Source of the DNA: Candidatus Eiseniibacteriota bacterium
Lineage (GTDB): Bacteria > Eisenbacteria > RBG-16-71-46
DNA length: 5,839 bases
Assembly (NCBI GenBank): GCA_021414165.1
Contig: JAIOPA010000052.1
Location: 1-5,839 of the forward strand
Reading direction: 5' to 3'
Shown here: piece by piece, positions 1-5,373 of the stretch
How the letters are laid out: each line of letters opens with the position of its first letter
Position numbering within the stretch: position 1 is the stretch's first letter
Made by a program: the position numbers and the translations under genes
Notes under the pieces: generated by a model
What the model saw: the letters and a program-made list of their open reading frames with translations, nothing else
Told to the model about the DNA's origin: nothing
Databases searched by the model: none

Positions 1-776
1 CGTCGCTCACCGCCATGGTCGGGTTCTGGGCCACGCTGTCGCTGAACATCCCCGACTTCACGCGCTATGCGAAGTCGCAGCGCGACCAGGTGGTGGGGCA
101 GGCGTTGGGGCTGCCGCCCACCATGACGCTGTACGCGTTCATCGGCGTGGCGGTGACCAGTGCCACCGCGCTCATCTTTCCCGGTGGGCACGTGATCTGG
201 GACCCGGTGGAGCTGCTGGGCAGGATCGGCGGGCCGTTCACCGTGCTGCTGAGCATGATCGCGTTGTCCATCGCCACGCTGACCACGAACCTCGCGGCGA
301 ACGTGGTGTCGCCCGCCAACGACTTCAGCAACGCCGCGCCCAGGCACATCAGCTTCCGCACCGGCGGACTGATCACCGCGTTCGCCGGCATCGCCATGAT
401 GCCGTGGAAGCTGCTGGCCTCGAGCCACGGCTACATCTTCACGTGGCTCATCGGTTACTCCGCGCTGCTCGGGCCCATCGGCGGTGTGATGATCGCGGAC
501 TACTTCCTGCTGCGCGGCCGTGAACTCGATGTGGATGATCTGTATCGCCGGGGAGGTCAGTACGAGTATCGCGGCGGGTTCAACCCATGTGCACTGGGGG
601 CACTGCTATTGGGGGTGCTGCCCTGTGTACCCGGCTTTCTCGCGACCGCGTTCCCGGCCACGTTCCCCGTGGTGCCCGATCTCTTTCGCACACTCTACTC
701 CTACGCGTGGTTCGTGGGATTCTTCGTTGCGGGTGGTGCGTACACGCTCATGATGAGGGCTTGCGGGTTCCGCTGA
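1..776 (+). CDS. NCS1-family nucleobase/hydantoin-type permease, C-terminal part (5' truncated)
   Basis: The reading frame is open from base 3, so the gene begins outside the window; the ATG at 15 is internal. About 258 residues are visible, roughly the last half of a family that usually has 12 membrane helices and about 450-500 residues. NCS1 permeases import nucleobases, hydantoins, allantoin or related cyclic compounds with Na+ or H+ across the inner membrane. Family signatures seen are GFWATLSLNIPDFTRYAKSQ near the left edge, TTNLAANVVSPANDF around bases 282-326 (the helix-8 region lining the cation and substrate sites in Mhp1-like proteins), and LLGPIGGVMIADYFLLRGR around bases 466-525. 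Several further hydrophobic segments follow, ending in FVGFFVAGGAYTLMM. The substrate cannot be told from this half. The next gene starts 7 bases after the TGA, which suggests one transcript. Confidence 0.88.
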   Translation, partial: SLTAMVGFWATLSLNIPDFTRYAKSQRDQVVGQALGLPPTMTLYAFIGVAVTSATALIFPGGHVIWDPVELLGRIGGPFTVLLSMIALSIATLTTNLAANVVSPANDFSNAAPRHISFRTGGLITAFAGIAMMPWKLLASSHGYIFTWLIGYSALLGPIGGVMIADYFLLRGRELDVDDLYRRGGQYEYRGGFNPCALGALLLGVLPCVPGFLATAFPATFPVVPDLFRTLYSYAWFVGFFVAGGAYTLMMRACGFR

Positions 777-783
777 GCGACGC

Positions 784-1959
784 ATGCAACGCATCGGTGA
801 TGTGCCCGTGTTCGGGGATCCGGTCGAACCGGAGGCCCTGCAGCAGATCCAGCGTTGTCGCAGCACCGCGCGCGCCGCGGTGCTCATGGCGGACCATCAT
901 GTGGGCTACTCCGTGCCGATCGGCGGGGTGGTCGTGTACAAGGACGCCCTGTCGCCGAGTGGCGTGGGCTTCGACATCGGCTGCGGCAACAAGGCCGTGC
1001 TCACCGACATGCCCGGCAGTGAGGCGCGTGCGCGCATCAAGCCGCTCATGGACGACATCTGGGCGCGGCTGTCGTTCGGCATGGGGCAGAAGAACAAGCG
1101 CAAGGTCGAATCCAGCGTGTTCGAGCTCGACGACTGGCGCCTGCCCGCCGCCGCCAAGCTGAAGAGCATGGCGCACGAGCAGCTGGGCACGATCGGCAGC
1201 GGCAACCACTACGTCGACATCTTCATCGACGAACTCGATCGGGTGTGGGTGGGCGTGCACTTCGGCTCGCGCGGCCTGGGCCACAAGCTCGCCACGCACT
1301 TCCTGCGCGAGGGCGGTGCGCGCGACGAGATGCACGGCATGCCGCTCGTGTTCCAGCGCAAGCAGGCGCTGTTCGACGACTACGTGGTCGCCATGCGGCT
1401 GGCCGGCGCGTACGCCTACGCCGGCCGCGACTGGGTGTGCGCCGAGGTGGTGCGCATGATGGGCGCACGCGTGCGCGAGGAGGTGCACAACCACCACAAC
1501 TTCGCGTGGCTCGAGCAGCACCACGGCGAGATGCTGTGGGTGGTACGCAAGGGTGCCACGCCCGCGTTCCCCGGGCAGAAGGGCTTCGTGGGCGGCTCCA
1601 TGGGCGATGACGCGGTGATCCTGGAAGGGGTCGAGGGCTCGTTGAGCCGCACCGCGTACTACAGCACCGTGCATGGCGCCGGCCGCGTCATGAGCCGCAC
1701 CAAGGCGCGCGGTAAGGTCGACCGGCGGACGGGCGAGGTGATCGCGCCCGGGCTCGTGAGCCGCCAGATGATGACCGAGTGGGTGCGCGAGCGCGGCGTG
1801 GAGCTGCGCGGCGCCGGGACCGATGAGTCGCCGCATTGCTACAAGCGGCTGCCCGAGGTGCTGGCGCACCACGCCGAGACCGTCCGGGTGCTGCACACCC
1901 TGCGGCCGATCGGGGTGGCCATGGCGGGCGAGAAGGAGTTCGACCCTTATAAGGACTAG
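784..1959 (+). CDS. rtcB: RtcB-family 3'-phosphate RNA ligase (variant of about 390 residues)
   Basis: RtcB seals RNA 2',3'-cyclic phosphate or 3'-phosphate ends to 5'-OH ends using Mn2+ and GTP, in tRNA splicing or repair. The 391 residues carry the full set of family motifs: GVGFDIGCG (D64, C67), GTIGSGNHYVD (N141, H142), VHFGSRGLGH (H159), HHNFAW (H238), KGATPAFPGQKG (257-267), GSMGDD (271-276), HGAGRVMSR with the expected guanylated histidine H297, and GTDESPHCYKR (345-355). The metal-binding Asp, Cys and three His are all present. Two changes from the canonical enzyme stand out: D145 where most have Glu (E206 in Pyrococcus horikoshii), and a C-terminus reading IGVAMAG plus eight more residues in place of the usual terminal VKG. 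The start at 784 is the only ATG after in-frame stops at 751 and 754; no good Shine-Dalgarno is seen. No RtcA or archease gene is in the window. The family is certain, but ligase activity in this variant is not. Confidence 0.93.
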   Translation: MQRIGDVPVFGDPVEPEALQQIQRCRSTARAAVLMADHHVGYSVPIGGVVVYKDALSPSGVGFDIGCGNKAVLTDMPGSEARARIKPLMDDIWARLSFGMGQKNKRKVESSVFELDDWRLPAAAKLKSMAHEQLGTIGSGNHYVDIFIDELDRVWVGVHFGSRGLGHKLATHFLREGGARDEMHGMPLVFQRKQALFDDYVVAMRLAGAYAYAGRDWVCAEVVRMMGARVREEVHNHHNFAWLEQHHGEMLWVVRKGATPAFPGQKGFVGGSMGDDAVILEGVEGSLSRTAYYSTVHGAGRVMSRTKARGKVDRRTGEVIAPGLVSRQMMTEWVRERGVELRGAGTDESPHCYKRLPEVLAHHAETVRVLHTLRPIGVAMAGEKEFDPYKD

Positions 1960-1967
1960 CCAGGCCG

Positions 1968-2043
1968 GGCGGGGCCGCGTAACCCTCACGCACACGTCAG
2001 GTTAGCGTCAATTGGCCTGTTCGCTGACGGTTGCGGCCCCGCC
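1968..2043 (+). repeat. Long-range GC-rich inverted repeat with nested hairpin
   Basis: The outer arms (1968-1978 and 2033-2043) are perfect 11-bp complements with a 54-base loop. The inner arms (1995-2000 and 2024-2029) are perfect 6-bp complements. The pairing could slow transcription leaving rtcB or form an operator region, but without a U-tract a factor-independent terminator is unlikely. GC-rich DNA produces such repeats by chance fairly often. Confidence 0.4.
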
Positions 2044-2048
2044 GCCCA

Positions 2049-2077
2049 TTGCTTCCCCGCACCCCTTGCCGTACCTT
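2049..2077 (+). promoter_or_regulatory. Weak candidate sigma-70-type promoter for the MerR-type gene
   Basis: TTGCTT (2049-2054) and TACCTT (2072-2077) are separated by 17 bases. The -10 keeps the three most conserved positions (T1, A2, T6). Transcription would start near 2084, leaving a very short leader without a Shine-Dalgarno. The match is weak and rests on pattern and position only. Confidence 0.28.
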
Positions 2078-2095
2078 GCGCATCAACTCTAACCC

Positions 2096-2677
2096 ATGCG
2101 TAAGGGTATGACCGACATCCAGACCAGCGTCCACAACGGCAACGGACATCACTATCTCCGCATCGGCGACCTGTCGCGCCTCTCGGGCAAGACGGTGCGC
2201 GCGCTGCATCTGTATGAGGAGATGGGGTTGCTGGAGCCGGCCACGCGTTCGAGCGGTGGCTTCCGCCTCTACCACCCGGCGGCGGTCGACCGGGTGCGTT
2301 GGATCGACCTGGTCAACGGGCTCGGCCTCTCGCTGCAGGAGACGCGCGAGGTGCTCGAGCGCTGGAGCGAGTCCGACCGTGGCCCCGAGGCCATGGAGGA
2401 CCTGCGCAAGTTGTTCAGCACCAAGCTCGAGGAGACGCGCGAGAACATCCGCCGCCAGCAGTTGCTCGAGCAGGAGTTGGTCGAAGGGTTGGCGTACCTC
2501 GAGACCTGCCGCGTGTGCGGCGAGCCGGGTGCGGTCGACCGTTGTGTCACGTGCACGCAGGACCATGGCATGCCGCAGGAACCCGCGCTGCTCGCGGGCT
2601 TCAAGGGGAGCCGCGATGGCGCCCCGCGCATCGTGCCGCCGGTCCTGGTGCAACTCGTCGATAAGGCAGCGCGCTAG
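2096..2677 (+). CDS. MerR-family transcriptional regulator with C-terminal Cys4 cluster; candidate suf regulator
   Basis: A 193-residue DNA-binding regulator. After about 19 N-terminal residues rich in His and Asn comes the MerR winged helix-turn-helix (about 20-90), with YLRIGDLSRLSG, ALHLYEEMGLLEP and GGFRLY; the ALHxYE sequence resembles SoxR. A charged dimerisation helix follows (about 97-137), then C138-x2-C141-x8-C150-x2-C153-x3-H157, and a roughly 36-residue tail. MerR proteins act as dimers on promoters with sensing residues at the end of this helix; SoxR holds its [2Fe-2S] cluster there. The cluster here could bind Fe-S or zinc; the sequence does not decide which. The gene runs in the same direction as sufA, 84 bases upstream, so control of the suf operon and of itself is a reasonable inference. 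An in-frame TAA at 2090 blocks any earlier start; ATG 2096 or ATG 2108 may be used, and neither has a well-spaced Shine-Dalgarno. Confidence 0.87.
   Translation: MRKGMTDIQTSVHNGNGHHYLRIGDLSRLSGKTVRALHLYEEMGLLEPATRSSGGFRLYHPAAVDRVRWIDLVNGLGLSLQETREVLERWSESDRGPEAMEDLRKLFSTKLEETRENIRRQQLLEQELVEGLAYLETCRVCGEPGAVDRCVTCTQDHGMPQEPALLAGFKGSRDGAPRIVPPVLVQLVDKAAR
2507..2566 (+). other. CxxC-x8-CxxC-x3-H metal or Fe-S binding motif of the MerR-type protein
   Basis: Codons for C138, C141, C150, C153 and H157 lie here, and these are the only cysteines in the protein. The spacing differs from the SoxR pattern (Cx2CxCx5C) and looks more like a paired-knuckle zinc or rubredoxin-like site, though a cluster is possible. 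Confidence 0.75.
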
Positions 2678-2686
2678 ACATACGTT
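2658..2686 (+). promoter_or_regulatory. Weak candidate promoter for the suf operon with a spacer palindrome
   Basis: TCGATA (2658-2663) and TACGTT (2681-2686) are 17 bases apart. The spacer holds the palindrome AGCGCGCT (2668-2675), centred within a base of the spacer midpoint. MerR-family operators lie between the -35 and -10 elements, so the geometry is suggestive, but the family usually uses 19-20-base spacers and longer dyads. The element overlaps the last codons of the MerR-type gene. Confidence 0.28.
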
Positions 2687-2698
2687 TCTCTGGACCCA

Positions 2699-2717
2699 GC
2701 GCCCGGTCGGCGGGCGC
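2699..2717 (+). other. GC hairpin in the leader between the MerR-type gene and sufA
   Basis: GCGCCCG (2699-2705) and CGGGCGC (2711-2717) form a perfect 7-bp stem with a 5-base loop. No T-run follows, so it is not a standard terminator. It would lie in the 5' leader of a suf transcript starting near 2693, or between the two genes in a read-through transcript. Confidence 0.45.
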
Positions 2718-2728
2718 GGCAACGACCC

Positions 2729-2740
2729 CGGATCGATCCG
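2729..2740. promoter_or_regulatory. Perfect 12-bp palindrome upstream of sufA
   Basis: CGGATCGATCCG reads the same on both strands and lies 22 bases before the sufA start, just ahead of its Shine-Dalgarno. Part of it (CGATCC) is repeated at 2741-2746 as CGATCC. It could be an operator or an RNA stem; no known regulator is recognised from it. Confidence 0.35.
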
Positions 2741-2746
2741 CGATCC

Positions 2747-2754
2747 AGAAGGAG
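2747..2754 (+). promoter_or_regulatory. Strong Shine-Dalgarno for sufA
   Basis: AGAAGGAG lies 7 bases before ATG 2762. It is the best ribosome binding site in the first half of the window and fixes the sufA start. Confidence 0.85.
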
Positions 2755-2761
2755 CCACACG

Positions 2762-3085
2762 ATGATCTCGCTCACGCCCTCGGCGGCGGACAAGGTGAAG
2801 GAGCTGCTCACGGGCCGCGGTACGCCTGACGTTGGTCTGCGCATCGGTGTGCGCGGCGGCGGTTGCTCGGGGAACTCGTACTTCATGGAGTTCTGCGAGG
2901 CCGAGGCGGCTGGCGACGAGATCGTCGAGACGAACGGCGTGAAGCTGTTCGTGGACCTCAAGAGCATGGTGCTGCTGGGCGGCACCGAGATCGACTATGT
3001 CGAGGGGCTCATGGGAGCCGGCTTCAAGTTCAACAACCCGAACGCCAAGCACAACTGTGCCTGCGGCGAGAGCTTCTCGGGCTGA
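2762..3085 (+). CDS. sufA: A-type iron-sulfur carrier protein, HesB/IscA/SufA family
   Basis: A 107-residue cytosolic protein of normal family length. A-type carriers accept Fe-S clusters from the scaffold and pass them to apo-proteins. The three conserved cysteines are present: C35 in RGGGCSGNSY, and C99 and C101 in the C-terminal HNCACGESF. These are the same positions as in E. coli IscA (35/99/101). One extra cysteine, C45, is present. Other family sequences are the opening ISLTPSAADKVKELL and the IDYVEGLMGAGFKFNNPNA segment before the last cysteines. The strong Shine-Dalgarno AGAAGGAG supports ATG 2762. The gene is the first of the suf group, between the MerR-type regulator and sufC. The name sufA rests on this context; by sequence alone it could equally be called IscA or ErpA-like. 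Confidence 0.92.
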   Translation: MISLTPSAADKVKELLTGRGTPDVGLRIGVRGGGCSGNSYFMEFCEAEAAGDEIVETNGVKLFVDLKSMVLLGGTEIDYVEGLMGAGFKFNNPNAKHNCACGESFSG

Positions 3086-3178
3086 CGACCACCCTCCCGC
3101 AGCCTCGACCGGCCCATGGGGGCGCGGCGGGCGCGAGCGGGTCAACGCCGGCCTGATGCCGGGATGGAACGGTAAACG
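3086..3178 (+). other. Spacer between sufA and sufC with a small hairpin
   Basis: The 93 bases contain no gene and no intrinsic terminator, so read-through into sufC is likely. CCGGC (3148-3152) and GCCGG (3158-3162) form a 5-bp stem with a 5-base loop that ends 16 bases before the sufC start. A CCCATGGG palindrome is at 3113-3120. Confidence 0.5.
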
Positions 3179-3967
3179 ATGAACGGCGATCTGATGGTGA
3201 AGGACCTCCACGTGAGCGTGGAAGGTAAGGAGATCTTGAAGGGCCTCTCGCTCGAGGTGAAGAAGGGCGAGGTGCACGCGATCATGGGCCCGAACGGCTC
3301 GGGCAAGAGCACGTTCGCGAACACGCTCATGGGCCACCCCAAGTACGAGGTCACCTCGGGCGACATCCTGTTCAAGGGTGAGTCGATCCTCGAGATGGAG
3401 ACCGACGAGCGTGCGCGCGCCGGGCTGTTCATGGCGTTCCAGTACCCGGTGGCCATTCCCGGGCTCACGTTCGGCTCGTTCCTGCGCGCCGCGTTGAACG
3501 CGCGCATCGCGCCCTCGGCCGGCGAGGACGGCAAGATGCCGACCAAGAAGGGCATCCCGCCGAAGGAGTTCCGCGACCTCATGAAGAAGCACATGGCCGC
3601 GCTCAAGATGGACGAGAAGTTCGCCACGCGATACCTGAACGACGGCTTCTCGGGCGGCGAGAAGAAGCGCGCCGAGATCCTGCAGATGGCGATCCTCAAG
3701 CCGGAGATCGCGATCATGGACGAGACCGATTCGGGTCTCGACATCGACGCCTTGAAGATCGTGTCCGAGGGCGTGAACACGCTGTCGGGCCCGGATCTGG
3801 GCGTCATCGTGATCACGCACTACAACCGCATCCTCAACTACATCAAGCCGCACAAGATCCACGTCATGAAGGATGGCCGCATCCAGGCCACCGGCGGTCC
3901 GGAGCTGGCACTCGAACTCGAGTCGCGCGGCTACGACTGGGTTCGTGAGGAAGTGGGGACCCGATGA
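3179..3967 (+). CDS. sufC: SUF system ATPase SufC
   Basis: A 262-residue ABC-type ATPase without membrane segments. SufC binds SufB and SufD in the cytosol and drives shape changes of the scaffold during Fe-S cluster building. Visible motifs are Walker A GPNGSGKST (37-45), Q-loop Q88 in AFQYP, signature FSGGEKKR (157-164), Walker B IAIMDETD with D181 and E182, D-loop SGLD (185-188) and switch histidine H214 in VITHYNRIL. It is a little longer than E. coli SufC (248 residues), mainly through a Lys-rich stretch around 108-130. An in-frame TAA at 3173 rules out an earlier start. ATG 3179 has only a weak GGAACGG ahead of it, and M6 (ATG 3194) also fits the usual SufC N-terminus, so five residues are uncertain. 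Its TGA overlaps the sufB start by 4 bases. Confidence 0.96.
   Translation: MNGDLMVKDLHVSVEGKEILKGLSLEVKKGEVHAIMGPNGSGKSTFANTLMGHPKYEVTSGDILFKGESILEMETDERARAGLFMAFQYPVAIPGLTFGSFLRAALNARIAPSAGEDGKMPTKKGIPPKEFRDLMKKHMAALKMDEKFATRYLNDGFSGGEKKRAEILQMAILKPEIAIMDETDSGLDIDALKIVSEGVNTLSGPDLGVIVITHYNRILNYIKPHKIHVMKDGRIQATGGPELALELESRGYDWVREEVGTR
3946..3959 (+). promoter_or_regulatory. Ribosome binding region for sufB inside the sufC end
   Basis: AGGAAG (3948-3953) and TGGGGA (3954-3959) lie 10 and 4 bases before ATG 3964. Together with the ATGA overlap they support translational coupling of sufC and sufB. Confidence 0.6.
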
Positions 3968-5373
3968 GCACCGAGCCGCAGACTGACATCCGTGATGGCT
4001 ATGCCGAGAAGTACGGCTTCCATGACACGGAGCAGCACGTGTTCAAGAGCCGTAAGGGCCTGGACGAAGCCATCGTGCGCGAGATCTCGCAGATGAAGGG
4101 CGAGCCGGAGTGGATGCTCGACTATCGCCTCAAAGCACTCGAGATCTTCGGCAAGAAGCCCATGCCCACGTGGGGCGGTGACGTGGGTGCGATCGACTTC
4201 CAGGACATCTACTACTACGTCAAGCCCACGAAGGAAGAGTTCAAGTCGTGGGAGGACGTGCCCGAGGACATGAAGCGCACGTTCGACAAGCTGGGCATTC
4301 CCGAGGCCGAGCAGAAGTTCCTCTCGGGCGTGGGCGCTCAGTACGACTCCGAGGTCGTGTACCACAAGATCCAGGAGAAGCTCGAGAAGCAGGGCGTGAT
4401 CTTCCTGAGCATGGACCACGGCCTCCAGCAGTACCCCGAGTTGGTGAAGCAGTACTTCGGCACGGTGATCCCGTCGTCGGATAACAAGTTCGCTGCGCTC
4501 AACTCGTCGGTGTGGTCGGGCGGCTCGTTCATCTACGTGCCGAAGGGCGTGCACGTCGATGTGCCGCTGCAGGCCTACTTCCGCATCAATACGAAAGACA
4601 TGGGCCAGTTCGAGCGCACGCTGATCATCGTCGATGAAGATGCCTACGTGCATTACGTCGAGGGTTGCACGGCGCCCATCTACTCCAGTGACTCGCTGCA
4701 CTCGGCCGTGGTCGAGATCGTCGTCAAGAAGGGCGGCCGCTGCCGCTACACGACGATCCAGAACTGGTCGAACAACGTGTACAACCTGGTCACCAAGCGC
4801 GCCGTGGCGTACGCGAACGCGACCATGGAATGGGTCGACGGCAACCTGGGCAGCAAGCTCACCATGAAGTACCCGGCCATCTACATGATGGAGCCGGGTG
4901 CGCACGGTGAAGTGCTCTCCATTGCGTTCGCCGGCAAGGGCCAGCACCAGGACGCCGGTGCCAAGGCCGTGCACTGCGCGCCGAACACGAGCAGCAAGAT
5001 CATCTCCAAGTCGATCAGCAAGGACGGCGGCCGTGCGGGTTACCGCGGGCTCGTGAAGGTCATGAAGGGCGCGGAGAACTGCCGCAGCACGGTCAACTGC
5101 GACGCCCTCATCCTCGACGAGCACTCGCGCTCCGACACGTATCCGTACATGGAGATCGAGGAGGACAACGTCACCATTGGTCACGAGGCCACGGTCTCCA
5201 AGATCGGTGACGAGCAGTTGTTCTACCTCACGGCGCGCGGCATCCCCGAAGAGGAAGCGGCGGCCATGATCGTGTCGGGCTTCATCGAGCCGGTGGTGAA
5301 GGAGTTGCCCATGGAGTACGCGGTCGAGATGAACCGCCTGATCCAGCTGCAGATGGAAGGGAGCGTCGGATGA
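3964..5373 (+). CDS. sufB: Fe-S cluster assembly scaffold protein SufB
   Basis: A 469-residue protein, close to the usual 465-495. SufB is the main scaffold of the SufBC2D complex, receiving sulfur and assembling the cluster with SufD. The N-terminal part (about 1-150) includes PEWMLDYRLKALEIF (48-62) and SGVGAQYDSEVVYH (121-134). The beta-helix core has FAALNSSVWSGGSFIYVPKG (176-195), VHYVEGCTAP (229-238, C235) and ENCRSTVNCDALILD (371-385). The C-terminal helical part ends in EYAVEMNRLIQLQMEGSVG. C379 and E408 keep the 29-residue spacing of C405 and E434 in E. coli SufB, residues tied to cluster assembly, and C235 probably matches the sulfur-entry C254. The gene overlaps sufC and sufD by 4 bases (ATGA) at both ends, as expected for coupled synthesis of complex partners. 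Confidence 0.97.
   Translation: MSTEPQTDIRDGYAEKYGFHDTEQHVFKSRKGLDEAIVREISQMKGEPEWMLDYRLKALEIFGKKPMPTWGGDVGAIDFQDIYYYVKPTKEEFKSWEDVPEDMKRTFDKLGIPEAEQKFLSGVGAQYDSEVVYHKIQEKLEKQGVIFLSMDHGLQQYPELVKQYFGTVIPSSDNKFAALNSSVWSGGSFIYVPKGVHVDVPLQAYFRINTKDMGQFERTLIIVDEDAYVHYVEGCTAPIYSSDSLHSAVVEIVVKKGGRCRYTTIQNWSNNVYNLVTKRAVAYANATMEWVDGNLGSKLTMKYPAIYMMEPGAHGEVLSIAFAGKGQHQDAGAKAVHCAPNTSSKIISKSISKDGGRAGYRGLVKVMKGAENCRSTVNCDALILDEHSRSDTYPYMEIEEDNVTIGHEATVSKIGDEQLFYLTARGIPEEEAAAMIVSGFIEPVVKELPMEYAVEMNRLIQLQMEGSVG
5355..5363 (+). promoter_or_regulatory. Shine-Dalgarno for sufD inside the sufB end
   Basis: GGAAGGGAG lies 6 bases before ATG 5370. It supports the ATGA-overlap start of sufD although that start lies inside sufB. 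Confidence 0.8.

Larger units (their letters stand above)
1960..2095 (+). other. Intergenic region between rtcB and the MerR-type gene
   Basis: This 136-base gap has no credible ORF in any frame. It contains nested inverted repeats: GGCGGGGCCGC at 1968-1978 pairs with GCGGCCCCGCC at 2033-2043, and inside it CGTCAG at 1995-2000 pairs with CTGACG at 2024-2029. There is also a second CGTCA copy at 2006-2010 and a CAATTG palindrome at 2009-2014. No T-run follows the outer stem, so it does not look like a classical intrinsic terminator. A weak promoter candidate lies at 2049-2077. Confidence 0.6.

Noticed and set aside
748..1995. Minus-strand open frame of 415 codons antisense to rtcB
   Set aside because: Composition is a low-complexity His/Ala/Val/Arg mixture with no motif. 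The + strand frame has every RtcB signature.
1968..2043. Intrinsic terminator for rtcB
   Set aside because: The stem arms are 54 bases apart and no T-run follows, so a factor-independent terminator is not supported.
2675..2680. TAGACA as a -35 element (5 of 6 match to TTGACA) for the suf operon
   Set aside because: No acceptable -10 follows at 16-20 bases; the sequence there is GC-rich (around CGCCCG).
2214..2765. Plus-strand open frame of 183 codons overlapping the MerR-type gene
   Set aside because: It is a Ser/Arg/Ala-rich out-of-frame shadow of the MerR gene with no domain.
1997..3862. Minus-strand open frame of 621 codons across the MerR-type gene, sufA and most of sufC
   Set aside because: It is antisense to three well-supported genes and spans their spacers. 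Its protein is rich in Arg, His, Leu, Val and Asp with no recognisable domain, as expected for the reverse complement of GC-rich coding DNA.
3931..5184. Minus-strand open frame of 417 codons antisense to sufB
   Set aside because: It mirrors sufB codons, has no domain and lacks a convincing ribosome binding site. It is a shadow frame.
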